Assembly (NCBI RefSeq): GCF_003344965.1
Contig: NZ_CP031194.1
Location: 186,001 to 250,000 of the forward strand
DNA from: Streptomyces paludis
Lineage (GTDB): Bacteria; Actinomycetota; Actinomycetes; Streptomycetales; Streptomycetaceae
Length of the DNA: 64,000 nt
Direction of reading: 5' to 3'
Shown here: positions 57,895 to 64,000 of the stretch, in pieces
How positions within the stretch are numbered: the stretch's first letter is position 1
Layout of the letters: each line of letters begins with the position of its first letter
Notes under the pieces: model-generated
Told to the model about the DNA's origin: nothing
The model's database searches: none
The model's input: only the letters and a program-made list of their open reading frames with translations
Made by a program: the position numbers and the translations under genes

Positions 57895-58446
57895 TCAGCG
57901 CCGCGCGTGGCGGATCGTCAGCCGTCCGAACCCCATCGTTCCGGAGATCCGGATCGTCGGCCCGCCGGGGTGGGAGGGGCGGGCACCCCGCCGCGTCCGG
58001 TGGCGCGTGTCCTTCCAGCCGGTCCGCAGACCCTCGACGTCGACGATCGCGTCGCGAGGGACCGTGATCGTGGCCCTGCCGCTGCCGAGCCGCAACTCCA
58101 GGTCGACCACCGGATGTTCGAAGTCCGCCCGGGACAGGTCCAGCCGTACCCGGCCGAACGCGGACTCGATTTTCAGGCTCCGCGGTACCCGCCACACACC
58201 GCGCCGCCTGATCCGTCCGGCGGCGACGGCGATGGTGGACGCCGTTCCCGCGTTCTCCTCCGGGAGCGAGGCCAGTGCCGACACGAGTTCGCTCCGCGTC
58301 ATGACGGTGAGCACCCGGTGGAGGCGTTCGTCCAGCTCCTCGTGCGCGATGTGCCCTTCGGCGTAAGCCTGTTGGATCCGCCGTACGGCCGCATCACGGT
58401 CGTCCTCACTGATCCGTGGTGGCCGGTCCTCCGGCAGTGCGGTCAC
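57895..58446 (-). CDS. DUF1707 domain protein with LiaF-like C-terminal region
   Basis: A 183-residue soluble protein. DUF1707 occupies the N-terminus (RISEDDRDAAVRRIQQAYAE, GHIAHEELDERLHRVL). The C-terminal half is a repetitive beta-strand region (IESAFGRVRLDLSRADFEHP, ATITVPRDAIVDVEG, RISGTMGFGRLTIRHARR) similar to the LiaF/DUF2154 cell-wall-response fold. Such proteins may sense membrane or wall stress; no direct evidence is available here. GTG 58446 starts the conserved part. It is convergent with the GH36 gene. Confidence 0.82.
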   Translation of the reverse strand: MTALPEDRPPRISEDDRDAAVRRIQQAYAEGHIAHEELDERLHRVLTVMTRSELVSALASLPEENAGTASTIAVAAGRIRRRGVWRVPRSLKIESAFGRVRLDLSRADFEHPVVDLELRLGSGRATITVPRDAIVDVEGLRTGWKDTRHRTRRGARPSHPGGPTIRISGTMGFGRLTIRHARR

Positions 58447-58589
58447 CGTCCCACTCTACTTTCGAAAAACTTCGTGCGAATGATCCGTGCAGAACGGTTG
58501 ACGCTGCGTCGAACAAGTGACAACACTTCGAGACGGCCGTTCCAACAGGAACGCGCAATACCCCACAAGATCCCTCCGGGAGGACCTCC

Positions 58590-59933
58590 ATGCGTCCCCG
58601 CACCGCGCGAAGAGCCTTCGTTCCCCTGATATCGCTCTTCCTGAGCCTGCTCGCCGTGCCCGGCGCTCAGGCGCATGCCCAGCCCGCGGGAAGCGCCGAC
58701 AAGTCCGCGACAGTGCTCGCCGCCGGTGATCTGACGCTGTACGGGCTCGATGATGTGCGTGGCAATATCACTCTGCCCGCCACCGGGACCCACGCCACCA
58801 CCGTCAGCTGGAAGTCGGAGCGGCCGAAGGTGATCGGCACGACGGGGCTGGTCCACCGGCCCGCGCACGGTGCCGGGCCGGTCCGGGTGAAGCTCACCGC
58901 GACCGTCGCCCGGGGCAAGGCCCGTACCACGCGGGCGTTCGCCGCCACCGTGGCCGAGCTGCCGGCGAAGCAGGACTACACCGGCTACGCCTTCAGCTAC
59001 TTCACCGGCGAGGGGACGGCGGACGGCGAGCAGGTCAGGATGGCACTCAGCCGGGGCAACGACCCGCTGCACTGGCAGGAGTTGAACGGCGGCAAGCCCG
59101 TGCTCACCTCCGAGCTGGGCACCAAGGGCCTGCGCGACCCGTTCGTGATCCGCTCCCCCGAGGGCGACAAGTTCTACCAGATCGCCACCGATCTGCGGAT
59201 GTACGGCAACTGGAACTGGGACCAGGTCCAGCGCACCGGCAGCAAGTCCATCATGGTGTGGGAGTCCACCGACCTGGTGAACTGGACCGACCAGCGGCTG
59301 GTGAAGGTCGCCCCCGACACCGCGGGCAACACCTGGGCCCCCGAGGCGTATTACGACAGCACGCTCGGCGCGTATGTCGTCTTCTGGGCGTCGAAGATCT
59401 ACTCCGTGGACGACCCGCAGCACACCGGCGACACCTACAACAAGATGATGTACGCCACGACCCGGGACTTCCACACCTTCAGCGAGGCCCAGGTGTGGAG
59501 CGACCCCGGCTACTCGGTGATCGACTCGACCGTCATCCAGCACGGCGACACGTACTACCGGTTCACCAAGGACGAGCGGAACAACACCTCCACCACCCCC
59601 TGCTCGAAGTTCATCACGGCGGAGAAGTCCACCGACCTGCGCGCGACGTCCTACGACTTCGTCGCCGACTGCATCGGCAAGGGCACGGTCAACCAGGGTG
59701 AGGGACCGACCGTCTTCAAGTCCAACACCGAGGAGAAGTGGTACCTGTTCATCGACGAGTTCGGCGGACGCGGCTACATCCCCTTCGAGACCACCGATCT
59801 CGACTCGGGCAAGTGGACCCTGTCGGAGAACTTCGCACTCCCGGCGAGCCCCCGGCACGGCACCGTACTCCCGGTGACGGCTGCGGAGTACGATCGCCTG
59901 CTCGGCGCGTACGGCGCCGCCGACCGTAGCTGA
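58590..59933 (+). CDS. Secreted GH43 family glycosidase with N-terminal Ig-like domain
   Basis: A 447-residue exported protein. A signal peptide ends near AQAHAQPAG (about residue 29). An atrophied bacterial Ig-like domain (about 45-125, LPATGTHATTVSWKSERPKV) precedes a five-bladed propeller of GH43 type. The likely base is in the LRDPFVIRS segment (near residue 180), and NTWAPEAYYDSTLGAYVVFW is the central signature. The family acts on arabinofuranosides or xylosides; the exact specificity cannot be assigned. ATG 58590 follows GGGAGGACC. It has its own promoter region and a strong downstream terminator. Confidence 0.87.
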   Translation: MRPRTARRAFVPLISLFLSLLAVPGAQAHAQPAGSADKSATVLAAGDLTLYGLDDVRGNITLPATGTHATTVSWKSERPKVIGTTGLVHRPAHGAGPVRVKLTATVARGKARTTRAFAATVAELPAKQDYTGYAFSYFTGEGTADGEQVRMALSRGNDPLHWQELNGGKPVLTSELGTKGLRDPFVIRSPEGDKFYQIATDLRMYGNWNWDQVQRTGSKSIMVWESTDLVNWTDQRLVKVAPDTAGNTWAPEAYYDSTLGAYVVFWASKIYSVDDPQHTGDTYNKMMYATTRDFHTFSEAQVWSDPGYSVIDSTVIQHGDTYYRFTKDERNNTSTTPCSKFITAEKSTDLRATSYDFVADCIGKGTVNQGEGPTVFKSNTEEKWYLFIDEFGGRGYIPFETTDLDSGKWTLSENFALPASPRHGTVLPVTAAEYDRLLGAYGAADRS

Positions 59934-59950
59934 CACACCGTCATGCACAG

Positions 59951-59984
59951 GTGGGCGCGGCCGGGTCGGCCCGGTCGCGCCCAC
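59951..59984. terminator. Bidirectional terminator between GH43 and S1 protease
   Basis: A 15-bp stem with one G-T pair (59951-59965 with 59970-59984) and a 4-base TCGG loop, between two convergent stops. Confidence 0.75.
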
Positions 59985-60013
59985 CGCGTGCGGATGGCGG
60001 GCGGTGCGTACCG

Positions 60014-60937
60014 TTACGGTTTGGGCAGTGTGCAGCCCGCGAGGTTCAGATTGATCTGGCTGCCCGCACCGACGCACGAGACGATCCCGTACGTCTGCTG
60101 GGCGTAGTTGATGCCGTAGCGGACGGTGACCGTACCGTTCTCGTCCACCTCGCACGGGTTGTTCAGCGTGCAGCGCGCGCCGCTCTCGTTCCCGGTGTTG
60201 TTGACCGCGACGACCTTGCCCGTCGCCTCGTCGATGACCGGCGAGCCCGAGGTGCCGCCGATCGTGTTGCAGGAGGAGGTGTAGCGGACCGAGTCCTTCC
60301 AGGTCCAGCTGCCCTCCTTCAGCAGATAGGCGAAGCCGTCCACCGAGCAGCTGTAGATGCGCTTCCAGTAGCCCGAGACCACCTTGATGGCGCTCCCCTG
60401 GACGGGCCGGGTCGCGCTCAGCTCCAGGGCGCTGATCCCGTACGCGCTCTGTATCTGGGCGTAGGTGCTGGTGAGCTGGTACAGCGAGACATCGGTGTCG
60501 GTCATCGTCCCGTACGCGATCTTGCTGGCGCGCAGGGTCGCGACGCCGGTGCCCGCCGAGTTCAGCAGGGTGAAGGTCCGGGTGGACGCGCGGTCGACGA
60601 TGACCTGGCCGGCGGCCGGGAATCCGGTCTCCAGGCAGTGGCCGTTGGACAGGACGAGCGCGGGATCGGTAGGCAGCGAGGCGGGGGTGCGGACGACGGA
60701 TCCGGAACAGTTGCTGAGCGCCACCGTTCCGGCGAAGTCGACCGCCGCTATGGACTCCTGGGCCGGAGCGGCGGCCTGGACGGTCCCGGTGGGCGCGGCC
60801 GCGTCATGGCTTGTGGCCATCGCGGGGGCGGCGCCCGCGCCGAGGAGCAGGACGGCGAGGAGCGCGCCTAGAAAAGGCTTTCGCACAGTGTGGTCCCCTC
60901 TGTGACCGAAGATCTTTCGGTGTTTTGTCATGAGCAC
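60014..60937 (-). CDS. Secreted S1 (trypsin-like) serine protease
   Basis: A 307-residue exported protease. A signal peptide (to about residue 42, ending APAMATSH) is followed by the chymotrypsin fold. The catalytic triad is visible as ALVLSNGHCLE (His), TMTDTDVSLYQLT (Asp) and IGGTSGSPVIDE (Ser). Four or more cysteines (for example SCNTIGG and RCTLNNPCE) suggest disulfides for extracellular stability. No inhibitor gene is adjacent. A gap of 198 bp with a hairpin separates it from the next upstream gene. Confidence 0.9.
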   Translation of the reverse strand: MLMTKHRKIFGHRGDHTVRKPFLGALLAVLLLGAGAAPAMATSHDAAAPTGTVQAAAPAQESIAAVDFAGTVALSNCSGSVVRTPASLPTDPALVLSNGHCLETGFPAAGQVIVDRASTRTFTLLNSAGTGVATLRASKIAYGTMTDTDVSLYQLTSTYAQIQSAYGISALELSATRPVQGSAIKVVSGYWKRIYSCSVDGFAYLLKEGSWTWKDSVRYTSSCNTIGGTSGSPVIDEATGKVVAVNNTGNESGARCTLNNPCEVDENGTVTVRYGINYAQQTYGIVSCVGAGSQINLNLAGCTLPKP

Positions 60938-61030
60938 TTCGTGTTGCGCATGAGCATTGTTGACTCATGAGGGCCGGGGGGCAACCACGCCTCGCCCCGC
61001 TTCGGGCACGGAGAACTCGGACACAGAGAA

Positions 61031-61076
61031 GCGGGGCGGTGGCACGGACTGGGGAGAGTCCGCGCCACCGCCCCGC
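61031..61076 (-). terminator. Extended hairpin downstream of the small secreted protein gene
   Basis: A 13-bp outer stem (GCGGGGCGGTGGC at 61031-61043 with 61064-61076) continues through a small internal loop into a 5-bp inner stem (GGACT/AGTCC). It lies 60 bp beyond the stop of the minus-strand gene. Confidence 0.68.
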
Positions 61077-61135
61077 GCATCGGACGGTTCGGTCGAGCCG
61101 GGCCGGCCGTGGGGCAGGTCCGGCCGTCGGGCCGG

Positions 61136-61402
61136 TCAGTGCAGCAGGTCGTTACCGGCCTTCACCGCGTCGGAACCGGCCTTCACGGCGCTCTTCACGG
61201 CGCCGACCTTCTTGTTGACCTTGTCCCCGGCCAGGGCGTCGACGACCGGCTTGGCCTCCGTGCCGAGGGCGGCGGCGGTCTGCGCCGTACCGCTCAGGGT
61301 GGAGCCGAGGTCGGCCTGCTGGGCGGCCTGGGCGACGGGAGCGATGGCGGCCAGGAGCGCGGAACCCGCGGCGGCGGCGGTGAGAATGCGTTGCACGTTC
61401 AT
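61136..61402 (-). CDS. Small secreted protein of unknown function
   Basis: An 88-residue protein starting MNVQRILTAAAAGSALLAAI with a cleavable signal peptide (AQA-type cut near residue 27). The mature part of about 60 residues is Ala/Lys/Asp/Val-rich, has no cysteine, and is probably helical (GDKVNKKVGAVKSAVKAGSD). It resembles the small secreted helical proteins that streptomycetes often encode, but I cannot assign a family. No clear ribosome site precedes ATG 61402, so confidence in the exact start is moderate. Confidence 0.68.
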   Translation of the reverse strand: MNVQRILTAAAAGSALLAAIAPVAQAAQQADLGSTLSGTAQTAAALGTEAKPVVDALAGDKVNKKVGAVKSAVKAGSDAVKAGNDLLH

Positions 61403-61470
61403 GTTCGGTGCAACGAGCGTGAGCGCCCGAGGGCACGCGGTCCGACCTGTACGGAGGTATCCCCGCGCAC

Positions 61471-62097
61471 TCAGGTACGGAAGGTCGGCACGTTGTACGA
61501 CAGGAGCGCGGCCCGGCCGCCGGTCACCCCGAGTTCGGTGACGGCGCAGTTGACCATCCGCGGCAGCACCCGCCGGTACTCGCTCGCCGGAATGGACAGC
61601 AGCCGGCACAGCACCAGCCGCAGCAGCGTGTTGTGCGCGACGACGAGCACCCGGCCGCCCGGATGACGGTCCGCCAGCCGCAGCAGGGCATCGGCGCCCC
61701 GGGCCGTGGCGGCCCCCGGGTCCTCGCCGCCGGGCAGCGGATGGGCGGCCGGATCGCGGCGGAAGGCGGCGCACTCGGCCGGATGGGACGCTTCGAGTTC
61801 GCCCAGGGTCCGGCCCTCGGCGATCCCGAAGTCGGTCTCGATCAGGGCGGGTTCGACGGATACGGCCAGGCCCGTCACGTGGGAGGCGGGCGCGGCGGTC
61901 CGCCGGGCGCGCGCGAGCGGCGAGGAGACGAGGGCGTCGAGCCGGGCGTCCCCCGCCCACACCCCGAGCGCCTCGGCCTGCGCGACACCGCGCGGCGTCA
62001 GCGCGATGTCGCTGACGCCGGCGTAGCGGTTCTCGTGGTGCCAGACGGTCTCCCCGTGCCGGGCGAGAAAGACGGTGGTACGTGGTGCGTCGGTCAT
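61471..62097 (-). CDS. Histidine phosphatase family protein
   Basis: A 208-residue phosphatase of the phosphoglycerate-mutase-like superfamily. The motif LARHGETVWHHENRYAG holds the phosphorylated His, and VLVVAHNTLLRLVL holds the second catalytic His; LIETDFGIAEGRTLGEL has the conserved acidic residue. ATG 62097 overlaps the kinase stop (ATGA), so it is coupled to the sugar kinase. It may remove phosphate from a sugar phosphate in the same pathway; the substrate is not predictable. Confidence 0.9.
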   Translation of the reverse strand: MTDAPRTTVFLARHGETVWHHENRYAGVSDIALTPRGVAQAEALGVWAGDARLDALVSSPLARARRTAAPASHVTGLAVSVEPALIETDFGIAEGRTLGELEASHPAECAAFRRDPAAHPLPGGEDPGAATARGADALLRLADRHPGGRVLVVAHNTLLRLVLCRLLSIPASEYRRVLPRMVNCAVTELGVTGGRAALLSYNVPTFRT

Positions 62098-63635
62098 CCG
62101 TGCTCCCGTGCGTGGGCGGCCACGGCCGGGGGCAGCCAGCCGCGCGATTCGAGGGCGTCGACAAGGGTGGTGAAGGGCCCGGCGAACCGCGCGCCGACCC
62201 GCGACCGGGGTTCCAGGACCGTACGGACCCGGACCATGGACCGCGGCGGGGCCCCGCCCCGTACGCCCCGGGCCGCGAGGACCGCCATACCCAGGGCGGA
62301 GTCGGTGTACGCGGGCACCCGGGCGGTCCGGCCCAGGATGTCGGCGCGCAGCTGGTTCCAGTAGCCGCTGCGGGTGGCGCCGCCGGTGAAGGTGACCGGC
62401 CCGTCGACGGGCGCGCCCAAGTACCGTACGTACGCGAGGCAGAGCCGCTCGACGAGGGCGACGCCCTGGAGCAGCGCCGCGTACCGGTCGGCGTCGTCGG
62501 CGGGCCGGCCGAGGGTGAGCGGCTCCGCGTCCGGGGCCAGGAACGGGAACCGCTCGCCGCGCGCGACCAGCGGATACGCTACGGCTCCCGCCGGTTCCCG
62601 GTGCGCGGCGAGCCGGTCGAGATGGCCCAGGTCGGCGCCGGGGAAGGCGTGGGTGAGCGCGCCCGCGCCGACGCTGGAGGCGCCGCCGGGGAGCCAGTTC
62701 CCGTCGGGCGCGAGGTGGTTGTAGAGCACTCCGGCGGGGTCGTGGAGCGGGGTGCCGGTGACGCCCTTGAGGACGAGGGTGGTGCCGAGGACGGTGTTCC
62801 ACTGGCCGATCTCCCAGGCGCCCGAGCCGAGTTGGGCGGCGCAGCCGTCGGTCATGCCCGCGAGGACGGGGGTGCCCTCCGCCAGTCCGGTACGGTCGGC
62901 CGCCGCGCGGCACACCGTACCGAGCCGGGTGCCCGGTGCCACCACCGCCGGGAAGCCGAGACCGGCGAGGCCGAGCCGTTCGTGGACGGCGGCGGGCCAG
63001 GAGCGGGTGTGGAGGTCGTAGCCGGTCTTGAGGGCGTGGCTGGAGTCGGTGGGCACGGGCCCTCCCACCAGCCGGGTGGTGACGAAGTCCGCCTGATGGC
63101 AGACGCGGGCACCGCCACGCCCCCCGAGGCCGCTCCCCTCACTCCCACGCCCCCCGAAGCCACTCCCCTCACCCCCGTGCCCCCCGTACTCCTCGGTGAG
63201 CCAGACCAGCTTGGCGAGCGCCCACGTCGGCTGGATCCGGTGGCCGAGCGTCCGCCACACCTCGGCGCCGGCCTCCTGGGCGCGCCGCGCCTGCGCGCCG
63301 GCCCGGCCGTCGTCGTACATGAGCGCGGGGGTCAGCGGCTCGCCCGCGCGGTCGGTGAGCAGGACGGTGCCGGACGTGCCGCACACCGCCACCCCTCGCA
63401 CCCGGGCGGCGGGGACGGTGCGCAGGGCCCGGCGCAGCGCGGTGGCGGCGCCCTCCCACCAGTCGGCGGGGAGCTGTTCGTGCCGGTCGCCGGCGCGGTG
63501 GCCGGTGAGGGGGGCGGCGCCCCGGCCGAGGACCTCGCCGCCGTCGGTGACGGCCAGGGCGCGCACGCTCTGGGTCCCGAGATCGACGCCCATCCACACA
63601 TCCTGACGGCGTGGATCCGTCACAGGGTCCGTCAT
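62094..63635 (-). CDS. FGGY family carbohydrate kinase
   Basis: A 513-residue sugar kinase of the FGGY (xylulokinase/gluconokinase) family. The N-terminal actin-like lobe starts with the phosphate loop WMGVDLGTQSVRALAV, and the C-terminal lobe has the FGGY-type segment VTFTGGATRSGYWNQLRADI. Sugar-binding features include VCGTSGTVLL and GMTDGCAAQLGSG. Residues about 150-173 form a Gly-rich insertion encoded by a 30-bp tandem repeat; it lies between helices and may be tolerated. ATG 63635 is preferred. The gene is divergent from a DeoR regulator, which likely controls it. Confidence 0.9.
   Translation of the reverse strand: MTDPVTDPRRQDVWMGVDLGTQSVRALAVTDGGEVLGRGAAPLTGHRAGDRHEQLPADWWEGAATALRRALRTVPAARVRGVAVCGTSGTVLLTDRAGEPLTPALMYDDGRAGAQARRAQEAGAEVWRTLGHRIQPTWALAKLVWLTEEYGGHGGEGSGFGGRGSEGSGLGGRGGARVCHQADFVTTRLVGGPVPTDSSHALKTGYDLHTRSWPAAVHERLGLAGLGFPAVVAPGTRLGTVCRAAADRTGLAEGTPVLAGMTDGCAAQLGSGAWEIGQWNTVLGTTLVLKGVTGTPLHDPAGVLYNHLAPDGNWLPGGASSVGAGALTHAFPGADLGHLDRLAAHREPAGAVAYPLVARGERFPFLAPDAEPLTLGRPADDADRYAALLQGVALVERLCLAYVRYLGAPVDGPVTFTGGATRSGYWNQLRADILGRTARVPAYTDSALGMAVLAARGVRGGAPPRSMVRVRTVLEPRSRVGARFAGPFTTLVDALESRGWLPPAVAAHAREHG
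63116..63186. repeat. 30-bp tandem repeat inside the FGGY kinase gene
   Basis: Two 30-bp units (63116-63145 and 63146-63175) and a partial third (63176-63186) share CACGCCCCCCGA and CTCCCCTCAC. Translated on the minus strand they give a repeating ten-residue Gly/Ser/Glu/Arg unit, GGRGSEGSGL. Confidence 0.75.
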
Positions 63636-63815
63636 GGGCTCCGCCTTCTTCCGAACCTCTTGTTCCGGCTGGTGGGGAAGGTGACGATACGTCCGCCGGA
63701 GCGTCGGCCGAAGGGTTGACCGGCCCGTGTCCGTGGGGAAAACTGCCGACGATATCAAAAAACCATGTTATATCCTCAGAACTTGATGTTACTGAGGTGC
63801 GGACAGGACCGAGGA

Positions 63816-64000
63816 ATGTCAGAGCGAATGCCGGACCACGCGATGCCCCAGGACGAGACCCGGTCCCGGGAGGGGAACCGGCCCCAGGACGCCACCCCCA
63901 AGGGCCCCATGCCGCGGCGCCGGGAGATCGCCGCCCATGTGCTGGCCGAGGGATCGGTGTCGGCGGCGGATCTGGCGGAGCGCTTCGGGGTGAGCGTCAT
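63816..64000 (+). CDS. DeoR family regulator (C-terminus outside window)
   Basis: Only the first 61 or so codons are in the window. The N-terminus is charged, and the DeoR HTH begins at MPRRREIAAHVLAEGSVSAA, followed by DLAERFGVSV at the edge. In-frame starts at 63786 (ATG, contains a TTA codon), 63816 and 63828 are all possible; 63816 is chosen without a strong ribosome site. It is divergent from the FGGY kinase and phosphatase genes; the AT-rich stretch 63751-63780 between them is a likely control region. Confidence 0.82.
   Translation, partial: MSERMPDHAMPQDETRSREGNRPQDATPKGPMPRRREIAAHVLAEGSVSAADLAERFGVSV

Overview
The window is high-GC (strong G/C third-position bias, many GTG starts, ATGA/GTGA gene overlaps) and reads as a stretch of Streptomyces chromosome. 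It carries a ram/amf SapB-type lanthipeptide cluster, CebR-type operators in front of secreted cellulases, sugar ABC operons without their own ATPase, and rare TTA codons in regulatory or signalling genes. I see no tRNA, rRNA, CRISPR array, transposase or phage gene.

Region 1 (1-14 kb) is an envelope-stress block. Two BlaI-type repressor / M56 peptidase (BlaR1-like) pairs flank or face a DedA-PAP2-PAP2 operon, a terD-terD-terB set and a LytR-CpsA-Psr ligase. Dyads of the form CTACA-N4-TGTAG lie before dedA/blaI-1, between terD and blaI-2, and before the LCP gene. This suggests that BlaI controls undecaprenyl-carrier recycling and wall-polymer attachment. A GNAT acetyltransferase, a PRC-barrel protein, a YihY-type membrane protein and an EamA transporter lie between. 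Two CNNM/CorC-type membrane proteins follow. A 23-codon proline-containing leader ORF is coupled to the first of them.

Region 2 (14-21 kb) has a voltage-gated-type ion channel, an SAV2177-type methyltransferase, an ECF-like sigma protein with a linked protein of unknown function, an MFS exporter and a secreted M4 metalloprotease.

Region 3 (21-27.5 kb) is a cellulase cluster: secreted CBM2-GH48 divergent from CBM2-GH5 and CBM2-GH6, with one CebR box for each direction. Region 4 (27.5-35 kb) is the class III lanthipeptide cluster: LanKC synthetase, SapB-like precursor, two ABC half-transporters and an atypical RamR-like regulator with a TTA codon.

Region 5 (35-39 kb) holds HtpX and PspAB, an SMP-30 lactonase, a DUF2975/HTH pair and an unknown protein. 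Region 6 (39-48.5 kb) is a LacI-controlled galactan operon: two permeases, a binding lipoprotein, GH42 beta-galactosidase and secreted GH30 galactanase-like enzyme. Region 7 (48.5-58 kb) is a second LacI locus: binding protein, two permeases and a secreted clan GH-A enzyme with CBM-like domains on one strand, GH36 alpha-galactosidase on the other. Tandem palindromes separate the two arms. The LacI repressor has a collagen-like Gly-X-Y N-terminus.

Region 8 (58-64 kb) contains a DUF1707 protein, a secreted GH43, an S1 protease, a small secreted protein, and a histidine phosphatase / FGGY kinase pair divergent from a DeoR regulator cut by the window edge. Overall the window combines wall homeostasis, aerial development and plant-polysaccharide use.
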